From the NCBI RefSeq assembly GCF_014529535.1, contig NW_023503608.1:11334501-11398500 (forward strand): a stretch of 64,000 nucleotides of DNA, read 5' to 3'. Origin of the DNA: Bradysia coprophila. Lineage: Eukaryota > Arthropoda > Insecta > Diptera > Sciaridae. The notes beneath the pieces were generated by a model. It was not told where the DNA came from. It did no database searches and saw only the letters and a program-made list of their open reading frames with translations. The number at the start of each line of letters is the position of its first letter. The first letter of the stretch is position 1. This document shows positions 57,201 through 64,000 of this stretch, piece after piece. The position numbers were made by a program, and so were the translations under genes.

Positions 57201-60200
57201 TAGTTTGGTGTGGTTGAAGATTTCCTTGATTTGATTGTAGCGTCGAAGAAACTGTAGGCTGATTGTGAAGTTGTATTACTTGATTTACGGGAGGCTGCGG
57301 TGATTGATAAGCAAGAGGGTAGTTGCCTTGAGCTGAAGATTGCTGGGGCTGTAAATTTTGTTGAGGTGACTGCAAAGTTTGTTGTAAATTGGATTGCGGT
57401 GGTTGTAATGTTTGTTGTAAGACTTGCTGAGACTGTTGTAATATCGCTTGTTGCATTAATTGCTGTTGTTGTTGTGTTGGTGGATGAGTCATAATCTGCT
57501 GTTGTGGAGGTGATGGCGTTTGCTGCTGTATATTTTGATATTGTGCATGTTGCTGTGATACTTGTTGTCCAATAATTTGATTCTGCTGATAAGATTGCTG
57601 TGTTGGTTGGTTATTTTGAACAATTGACTGAACTTGACTGTAATTATTATTAGACGCAAGAACTTGGGTGTTGGGCGAAACCACTGCAGTAGAATTGCTT
57701 TGACCAGAAGCATATTGTTGTGGACTAGAAGATACAAGTACATTTTGCTGTGTTCCTTGAATTGACTGATTATACTGCATTTGTTGCGGTTGAAAAGTAT
57801 TATTTTGTTGAATATATTGATTCTGCTGCGGTTGTTGTAATTGCATCGTCTGTGATACTTGATTCTGTTGGTAATACTGCGTTTGAGTAAACACTTGTCC
57901 TGACGTTACGAAATTGGAAGTATTTTGAATATTCTGTTGGATGTGCTGTTCATTTAAAATCATCTGGTGCTCAATTACTTGTTGCTGTTCCAATTGATTC
58001 TGAAATGCATGCTGTGCTTGTAGAGCTTGCATTTCAAGAGCAGCCTTCTCAATGTTCTCCAATTCTAATTGATGTTGTGCCCTTTTTTCACGTCGCTCCT
58101 TCAACATTGACGAAACTTGAACCTTCAACAATTTCGAAACTGCTCGTGCATCTTCTTCACTAATTATTGCCGCCTTTAACATTTCACTAGCAGTGTCTTC
58201 TGCATTATCAGTCACAATGTCGAATTCGAATTGAATAGCTTCATTTTCCTTGTGCTTGTACGTCCGTTTCTTCGAATCTAACAGTCTCAGTCGAAATTCA
58301 ATTTTGTTGCATTCAGCCGAATTCAGAAAATTCTCCTTCGATATGGGCTCCAACTTAATGCCCAAATCTTCGCTGAAAAATTCCGAATTCAGAAGTTCCT
58401 TACAACCCGGTCGATCTTCCTTCTGCAATTGGATGCACTTCTCGATAATTTCTTTCACTTCTGGATTCTCGACTTTGTCAAAACTAGCAGGCTTATGCCC
58501 ATTAACTACTTTCTTATAGATCTGAGCCGGGCCAGAACATTCATTGTATGGATATTCAGAGGTTGCCATCTCCAACATGCACATGCCAAAAGCGTACACA
58601 TCGACAGCCTCGTCGTAGTGCTCTTCGTACATTTCGGGTGCCATGAACTCAGGTGTTCCAATGACCGATTTTGCAAAGCTGCGATTCTTTAATGTTGCCA
58701 GTCCTAAGTCACCTATTTTAACACTACCAGTTGTTCCCGTTATAAAAATATTGTCACACTTAAGATCACGATGAATGATCGGCGGTGTACGAGAATGCAG
58801 GAAATATAATCCCTTCAAAATCTGTCGACACCAAGACTTGAGTACTTTTGGGTTAATTTTCTTGAATCGTCGTAGATATCTGCAAGAGAAAAATGTATCG
58901 TTACAAAGGTGTGTTAGGCGGAAGAAATGGTCGCCACTTACGATTTTAGTGTGCCCGACAACATCAATTCAGTGACTAGAACAATATTTTTCTTTTTGGC
59001 AATGCTGGTTTCCCAGTAGTTATAAAATCGTACGATATTTGGATGCTGTAATTTTTTAAGCATGTCAGCCTCTTCACGGAAGCGTTGTCTCTCAGCCTTG
59101 TTTACTTTTTTGTCCTGCACATTGAAATTCTGTTGGTTAGTAGAAGAATGACAGAAAATTACAGTTCAGACTTACCAGCAGCTCACACCATGCCACTGCT
59201 ACACCAGTCTGTGTATCCAGTCCACGAAAAACAGTTTTAAATGAACCACGGCCAACTTCTTTGTCATACTTGAAAAATCTTCCACACGGTGACATTCCGA
59301 TCGGCTCGTCCTCATCATCGTCTTTTTTCTGTTGCTGCCGTTGTTCTTCAAACTTTTTCGGATCATAGATGGGCACGTAGTGCAACAGCTTCTCTTCCGA
59401 GGCAGTAAACTGCTCTTCCAAATGTTCAGTTTCACGACTAAGCAGTTCAATGTTGTCATCAAAATTTCTCGGATACTCGGTTTCGATTGTGTCCGTGTCA
59501 TAATAACTTTTTGAGTACATGACGCTTAGTGTAGTATTTTCAAGACTTTTCCTCACAAATCGAATGTTTGTACGTTGACTACTGCTACTCGCAGTAGTCT
59601 CAGCAGCAGTTGTTCCACCTCCATCCGGAACCGTTTCGAGGCTCGAACCCGAGTTCATATTACTAACTGACGTAGACGATTTATCGATGCCCTTCGTTAC
59701 TATCTCATCGACTATCGGATCAACAATATCTTTCGTCTCTGTCGGAAGGTCAGACTCTGGTTGCTCTGGTGGCTTTGGCTGCTCTGGCTGCTCTGACTGA
59801 TTTGAATCACTGACAGCGTTCGAGTTTTCAGTTTCCTCTTTCGTCTCGTTTTGAAAACAGTCCTCCGTAACCTCATCGGCTTCAAGAACAGAATTGGAAT
59901 CGCTAGTGTCCATTGCCTCCTTGGTATTAGTTTCACTTGTAATCGTTTCAGTTGAATCGTTCACGGTGCTATCATCCAATTTGGCAGAAGTTGTTTCTTT
60001 CACTTTTGCCTTAGCTAGTCCTTCATCTGTTTGTCGGCTGGAACTTGCTACCGTTGTGGCGTTCGTTGGTAACGAAGCTGTTGTAGCGATGTTGTTATTA
60101 TTTATATTGTTGCTGTTCGAACCGACTAATGCTGCTCTTGCCCGATTCGTACGTGAAGAACCGGAAAACTCTCGAACCAATCGCTGAAAAAAAATAATTC

Positions 60201-61332
60201 GACTTGTCAGTAAGAATCGTCTATAGTATCTGTAGTTCATGAAAAATGTAAATTTGAACTAAAAATTGACAAGGGAATCGTTACAGGTCTTAGATTGAAA
60301 CCTTCATTTCTTACGTGACTCAATGGCCTAGCAAATTTTCCATTGCTCGGTAATTGGTCTGTGACACTCCCCCCATAGCTACATCACACTACCCCTGTCA
60401 GTGAAAATTAATGATAGAGGTGACTACCGATTATGAACGAAAAAAAAATTAACAAAAGAACAACGAACCGTTATTAATGACCCCGTTGTGCTTATAACAG
60501 ACGGCTCTGACGCCGTCGTCGTTGCTGTGGTGGTTGATTGCTGTGATGTTATTGTTTTTGTTTGAATATTGCCGGAATTAGCATTGGTTTCAGTTAATTT
60601 TGTGCTAACTGATGCCGTAGTTGAAGGTGATGTTACGGTTCCGAATTTTCGTTGACGTGTCGTTGGCCTTGAACTCGTATTTGGATTTCTGTAATCAAGT
60701 TACGAAAATAAAATTTACTTTTGCATGATTCATGTGTTTAGTGTTTGAAACAACAATGTGCAACCGAAAACAATGAACAAATTTGAGTGCTTTTTTCGAT
60801 GTGACACGTCAATGTTCCGTATTACATACTACGATTGGTTTAACGACTTTCCTCCAGCCCATGACATCACGAATTTGTTAAACTTTTTTTTTTGGAACAA
60901 AAATTTTCCTGAAGCAAAAACCTTATTTGCATCAACCTTTCGGTTGAATTTATTTTCATTCTGTTTTTAATTAGCAAACAAACGTGTTTTTCCATGTTCA
61001 AAACCGACACAACCAAAATTTATAATTAAAAACCATGCTCAGCAACAGACATAAACGTATCTCCGTAAATGCCGTAACTGTTCGGTTAAATGATCCGTGT
61101 AAATTTACCTTGCAAAGGGTACTCCCCCAGCTGTAGTGGGAGTCCTTTGTGCCGCATTATTTCTACGGCCAATATTTTCTGCCTGTCGATGACCCAATTC
61201 GCACAAGTTTTGACCAATTGTCGCTAGTTTGGGCTTCGTCAATTTTCGCGAACACTTAGAGCGTCCGCTTTTAGCCGTCGAATCAATTTTAACAATTGAA
61301 TTTAGATAAATTAGAATTTGCACTGGTTTCAA
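44938..61332 (-). CDS. Wnk: WNK (with-no-lysine) Ser/Thr kinase, fourteen exons found
   Basis: Exons on the minus strand: 61332-61109 (start open), 60688-60469, 60183-59176, 59114-58942, 58879-55753, 55697-55566, 53324-53262, 52476-51029, 50968-50785, 50674-50029, 49966-49863, 49687-48104, 45712-45541, 45281-44938. All junctions are GT..AG with compatible phases and total 3,143 codons including the stop. The kinase domain spans about residues 451-712 of this model. It has GRGSFKTVF with the relocated catalytic Lys464, AWCEL with Cys481 in place of the usual Lys, HRDLKCDN (Asp580), DLGL (599-602, the chloride-sensing Leu region in WNKs) and [15 protein letters not shown] with the activation Ser613. 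An OSR1-C/CCT-like domain (about 1560-1628), a Gln-rich region, three RFxV motifs and a terminal helical segment follow. WNKs sense chloride and osmolarity and phosphorylate SPAK/OSR1 (Frayed), which control cation-chloride cotransporters. No in-frame ATG precedes residue ~250 (exon 3), so an upstream start exon is missing from this model. Confidence 0.95.
45541..45712 (-). CDS. Wnk: WNK exon 13: helical/coiled-coil segment
   Basis: 57 codons plus one base. It encodes a charged helix with Leu periodicity ([20 protein letters not shown] and following), likely a coiled coil. Splice sites are GTTTCAG and CAG-GTGAGT. Confidence 0.8.
46191..46588. mobile_element. Palindromic MITE flanked by TTAA, in the WNK intron 12
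   Basis: This 398-bp element consists of two arms of about 175-190 bp that are near-perfect inverses around a spacer of about 40 bp. The ends are GAAGTTCCGAGCGTACGC and, inverted, GAGCTTCCGAGCGTACGC. TTAA is present on both sides (46187-46190 and 46589-46592), the target site of piggyBac-type and some other superfamilies. No transposase is present. A relic arm lies at 38996-39105. The transcript of this intron could fold into a long hairpin. Confidence 0.85.
48104..49687 (-). CDS. Wnk: WNK exon 12: basic, Ser-rich segment with third RFxV
   Basis: 528 codons, phase 0 to 0 (acceptor AAATGCAG, donor TTG-GTAAGG). Many basic Ser/Thr sites are present ([16 protein letters not shown]). [16 protein letters not shown] carries RFLV at 49222-49211. 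Reading past the donor would add a hydrophobic tail before a stop at 47831; joining to exon 13 is preferred because both remaining exons fit in phase. Confidence 0.85.
49863..49966 (-). CDS. Wnk: WNK exon 11
   Basis: It encodes 35 residues ([20 protein letters not shown] and onward), phase 1 to 0, with acceptor CAATAG and donor ACG-GTAAGT. Confidence 0.8.
50029..50674 (-). CDS. Wnk: WNK exon 10: second RFxV motif
   Basis: About 215 residues, including a short helix ([18 protein letters not shown]) and [12 protein letters not shown], with RFQV at 50212-50201. The flanking RKISRF is the same as in exon 8, so the two docking sites are a conserved pair or an old duplication. Confidence 0.85.
50785..50968 (-). 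CDS. Wnk: WNK exon 9
   Basis: It encodes about 62 residues ([20 protein letters not shown] and onward), with a short Leu-patterned helix and Gln-rich flanks. It joins exon 8 in phase 2 and ends CAA-GTAAAT in phase 0. Confidence 0.8.
51029..52476 (-). CDS. Wnk: WNK exon 8: disordered linker with first RFxV motif
   Basis: It is 482 codons plus two bases. It is Ser/Thr/Gln-rich, with [11 protein letters not shown] at 51900-51868 (minus). The RFLV tetrapeptide (51891-51880) fits the RFxV/I docking motif for SPAK/OSR1 CCT domains. The splice sites are GTTACAG and AT-GTAATA. Confidence 0.85.
53262..53324 (-). CDS. Wnk: WNK exon 7: 63-bp exon
   Basis: It is 21 codons ([11 protein letters not shown]..), phase 0 on both sides, with acceptor AGG-adjacent TTTAG and donor TCT-GTAAGT. 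The short symmetrical exon is basic (Arg/His/Lys) and could be skipped without frame change, so it is a candidate for alternative splicing. Confidence 0.7.
53590..53712. repeat. Foldback repeat family R2, copy 2, in WNK intron 6
   Basis: CACGTAAAGCACTGTACATG plus CGAGGTTCCAAATTTTTATT and TTCACGAGT is mirrored by ACTCGTCAAAATAAAATATA then GGAACCTCGGACGT. The arms are about 35 bp. The left arm closely matches 32463-32520. Confidence 0.6.
54205..54320 (-). repeat. Dispersed repeat family R1, copy 5, in WNK intron 6
   Basis: CTAGTCATCTGTCATCGACA, then AAAATAAATAGTACCACTGA, then GTTAAACCTGCGAAGTAAAA. It runs in the same order and orientation as 38535-38670. Confidence 0.5.
55566..55697 (-). CDS. 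Wnk: WNK exon 6: rest of CCT-like domain
   Basis: It is 44 codons, phase 0 to 0 (acceptor ATTCCAG, donor AAG-GTAACA). It encodes [20 protein letters not shown] and onward, the second half of the OSR1-C/CCT-like domain begun in exon 5. In other WNKs this domain inhibits the kinase and binds RFxV motifs. Confidence 0.85.
55753..58879 (-). CDS. Wnk: WNK exon 5: kinase C-lobe, Gln-rich region and CCT start
   Basis: The exon is 3.1 kb. The first about 170 codons complete the kinase ([35 protein letters not shown]). A charged helical segment ([20 protein letters not shown]) follows, then about 700 residues dominated by Gln, and at the 3' end the start of the OSR1-C-like domain ([18 protein letters not shown]). 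The donor is TTG-GTGAGA. Reading through the donor adds 20 codons before a stop; the spliced join to exon 6 continues the domain and is preferred. Confidence 0.92.
56185..56780 (-). repeat. Wnk: Coding tandem repeat ([11 protein letters not shown] units) in WNK exon 5
   Basis: Units of about 15-24 bp encode QQ[PS]VQQQ and QQHVQQQ variants more than thirty times. The unit TTGTTGAACAGG/TTGCTGAAC is visible on the plus strand. The frame stays open throughout, so length changes have occurred in multiples of three. Replication slippage probably makes this segment polymorphic. Confidence 0.85.
58942..59114 (-). CDS. Wnk: WNK exon 4: kinase N-lobe
   Basis: It encodes [20 protein letters not shown], continuing through [14 protein letters not shown], the alpha-C helix and beta-4 of the kinase, almost identical in pattern to other WNKs. 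It joins exon 3 in phase 0 and ends in phase 2 at TC-GTAAGT. Confidence 0.93.
59176..60183 (-). CDS. Wnk: WNK exon 3: acidic linker and start of kinase domain
   Basis: It is 336 codons, phase 0 to 0, with a T-rich acceptor (TTTTTTTTCAG) and a GTAAGT donor. Most is a Ser/Thr/Glu-rich disordered segment. The last 35 residues contain the kinase glycine loop GRGSFKTVF and the AWCEL motif. The Cys at the normal Lys position defines WNKs, and the Lys in the glycine loop takes over ATP binding. Confidence 0.93.
60469..60688 (-). CDS. Wnk: WNK exon 2
   Basis: Acceptor ATTACAG and donor ACG-GTTCGT. It encodes a Ser/Thr-rich low-complexity segment of about 74 residues, probably disordered, between exon 1 and the kinase-bearing exon. 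Confidence 0.7.
61109..61332 (-). CDS. Wnk: WNK exon 1 of model (5' limit uncertain)
   Basis: The open frame extends to about 61390 on the minus strand, ending at an in-frame TAA, and contains no ATG. The donor is GCAAG-GTAAAT. It encodes a basic segment ([15 protein letters not shown]) with no known domain. An acceptor such as AACCAG near 61325 or a position further upstream is likely, with the initiating exon beyond. The coordinate 61332 is only where the frame can be followed with reasonable confidence. Confidence 0.5.
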
Positions 61333-61399
61333 TTGAATCTCATCAGGACTTCGACTTGTATCACTTTTGCAAATACAACCAGAACGTTGATATTACGTT

Positions 61400-63660
61400 G
61401 AAATTTGATAAATTTATTGATTTAGCCAACGAGCTGATTTGACTTTTTCTTAGTGATTTGAGTTCAACGCTTGTCGTCAATTTAGCAAATAATTATTTTA
61501 AAAAATATTTCGTTTGTCCCAACAGTAAATCTGGAAAGAGAAGAAATTAATCGTATTAGTTAAAATCAATTAGGCCGGGTGTGTAATACAATGTTGAAGG
61601 GTGCGGTATTCGATATAAATAACTTGGAAGATTCTGAATAATTCCGAATCGCACAGCGAATGGAATTCCCTGCTGAAAACGTACACGGAAAGATAAACAA
61701 ATGAACAGGAAAGACGTTGATCAGCACACAATAATGTACTTAGTCTTAGTTGTTTATGTAAATATTGTACCAATCGACATTAATTTAATGATTATTCATC
61801 AGTCTCATCCTTTCGGATGTAGTCGATGTGGTTAATAAATTTATTATCTTGAATGTGGGAGCTAGAACATCAATCTTTAGATAAGGAACTAAGTACAACG
61901 GTCAATGGAATCAAATAGCCGTTTGGGTAATCCCAGAAATACAATCATTTTTATATCATTTCATTGATATCACTGAGGATGACATTCCTGAGAATCGCTT
62001 TTAATTCTTAGCAAATCTTTGTCATAAACTTTAATCAAAATATTGGTGTTCGATACGGAAATAAATTTCACAGAAATATGATTTGAATGGAAACGTGTTA
62101 GAATGGACTGCTAGAGGAAAGGGTAATATATCAAAAGGATATCGAGTACACACTGCACACAATACACGGTTGACGTAACCAATGAAGTAAATTTAGAACT
62201 AAAATGGAAACATCGTAACAATTTACGAATCAATATTACTCATAACACGTCGTACCGTCTGCCTCTAGTCAACCAACCATTCTGAGTTCAATGCAGTGTA
62301 TGAACATAAAACAGCTTTTCTGGTTATATCGTACACTCACTGTTCATTTAATATTTGTGTGGCGATTTCTGTCGGATCCCCTTTTTTCTGGTCCCAGACA
62401 CGTCTCTTTTCCAATTTAAACTGAGCTCTAGTCTTTCAACCACCTCATGTGAAAAAAAAATAAGATGAACAGGACACGTATCACGTATATAATGTAGGTA
62501 TTTTAAATGAGCGAATTGCAAATATTTTGCTGGTCAATATCTTTGGAACATAATATTTTTTGACAGCTAACAAACCATATAGACGTTGGAGGAAATTACG
62601 TTTAAGATATTTCTGTGTTATGCATATAAATACCTACGACGATGGATTTTTTTTTGTTGGTTCTGCGTGTTCTTAACAAAAATGATTTAAGATTTTCGAA
62701 AGAAAAAGAATTCATTTAGGCCTTGCTCCCCAATTAAAATAAATTTGTCAATCTATGCACTTTCAAGGCCACCTAATTTTAATTCTTTTAAAATTAATTA
62801 AGATACTGTCATTCGATTATGTTTTCGTACAAAGGCACAGTAGTTATATTATTTGAGACACAAATACTCAGACATCATACACTTTAAATGTGCATATACA
62901 TTTATTTTTTTTATAAATATAACACACAGCACATCTACCTAAATAGTACTCACATCACACTCATAATTCACGTCCATACTTCTTTTTTATATAAATAAAT
63001 ATGGCCAATATCAGATATCACTTCCATATAAAAAAAAATACTGAACAACTCATAGATTCAATTCAATTAAACTGATTTCCGAAATTATTCTGCACAAAAT
63101 TGCAATATCCAAATTTCACTCCATATTGAAATTGTCGAAAACAAACACAAATCCGTACGGGAATGAATTTGAGGAAAAAAAAACTAACTTTGGTTCATCG
63201 TATATTTTGATTAGATTGAAACGTAAATTCCACGTTATTTTGATCTTTTACGGATAATTTTCACTTACTAAATCAACCAATTTATTCTTAAATTGCTGAA
63301 TTTATAGACTACACCCTTTCATAATAGTCAAAAAAAATCTATATTATTTCTATGTGATCTCTTTTGGAATTAACGACACAGTAAGTCGTACAAGAAATAT
63401 TTTTTTTTTCATATGGATCGTGTCCGTAGAGATGAACTGTAGGAATGAACGAATACATACGCAATATACTTTGATGTTAATTTTATACACACTGTCCAAG
63501 AAGTGAGCACGCGCACAAACCCACTCGTGAAGATGTGTGCATCAAACAGATTGATTTCAGTCGAATAGGCCAGTTACGATTCGAAATATTTATCATATTA
63601 GGTAGGTGGCGCCACTATCTTCATCTGTCATTCTCTTTTATCCGAAGAGAGTTTTTGTCA
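61400..63660. other. Upstream region of the WNK gene
   Basis: This is AT-rich DNA expected to hold the missing WNK first exon, its promoter, or an intron leading to one outside the window. I could not identify an ATG-bearing exon with a donor in matching phase, and saw no other gene. Confidence 0.4.
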
Positions 63661-63671
63661 ATTTTCTTATA

Positions 63672-63862
63672 GGTTTGTTCCAAGGCCATATGAATTGTCA
63701 AAATTCATCCGTATAACCATAACCTCAATAATATCTCTGTGTAAATCGCGTAGGCGACGTTGCTCGATTTGTATGAAATATCACGAAAGCGACGTTGCTA
63801 TGGATGAAATTGTCGTTGTTCGGGTTGTCAAAGTTCGTGTTTACAGTTACTTGGAACAAACC
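63672..63862. mobile_element. TA-flanked MITE with GGTTTGTTCCAAG ends
   Basis: The left end GGTTTGTTCCAAG and the right end CTTGGAACAAACC are perfect inverses, and TA flanks both sides (63670-63671 and 63863-63864). The body of about 190 bp has no transposase. The same word, ACTTGGAACAAACCT, recurs at the very end of the window (63986-64000), so another copy or a larger composite probably continues beyond. Confidence 0.65.
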
Positions 63863-64000
63863 TATTGTCGGTTCACACTTAAAAGTATGTTCCGGGCAAT
63901 GAAAGTATAAACCAGGTATGGTCTGTTCATACAAACCGGAGGGCATGGCGATTTCATATAAACAAACTCACCTCTCATGAGAGGTACTTGGAACAAACCT

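Noticed and set aside
61109..61332. Initiation of WNK at position 61332
   Set aside because: The codon there is TTG and not ATG, and no ATG exists in frame upstream before a stop. Treated as an open 5' boundary.

Overview
This window is AT-rich insect DNA. It holds three spliced genes, one almost complete LTR retrotransposon, a truncated LINE copy and many short non-autonomous repeats. The short introns with GT..AG ends, the CAP/antigen 5-like secreted protein, the BEL/Pao element and a WNK kinase all point to an insect. The density of palindromic repeats would suit a nematoceran dipteran, but the species is a guess. All calls come from reading the sequence; no database search was run.

Layout. 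1-13.3 kb has no gene I can support, only dispersed repeats and a tRNA-derived SINE. 13.37-13.98 kb (+) is a three-exon gene for a small secreted protein with two cysteine-rich domains, one per exon. 14-20.5 kb is repeat-rich and gene-poor. 20.52-21.56 kb (-) is a four-exon CAP-superfamily gene with a TATA box. Just upstream of it lie two copies of a TIR transposon, one of them intact with an 8-bp target duplication. 23.75-30.86 kb is a BEL/Pao element with an uninterrupted 2,008-codon ORF. That ORF starts with a PHD finger, and the 3' LTR has lost its first bases. 31-43.2 kb contains only repeats, a possible short minus-strand transcription unit near 33-34 kb and a 5'-truncated LINE flanked by a 16-bp duplication.

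44.94-61.3 kb (-) is a large WNK kinase gene. I could place fourteen coding exons whose phases all agree, giving about 3,140 codons. They encode the kinase domain with the lysine-to-cysteine change that defines the family, an OSR1-C-like (CCT) domain, a very long Gln-rich segment, three RFxV motifs of the kind that dock SPAK/OSR1 (Frayed) kinases, and a C-terminal helical segment. The first coding exon found has no in-frame ATG, so the true start lies further upstream.

The three genes are not functionally linked. WNK is an intracellular ion and osmotic signalling kinase, while the other two encode secreted proteins. The accessory interest lies in the PHD-BEL element, the exon-duplicated cysteine-rich gene and the well-delimited short transposons (TTAA, TA and 8-bp target duplications).
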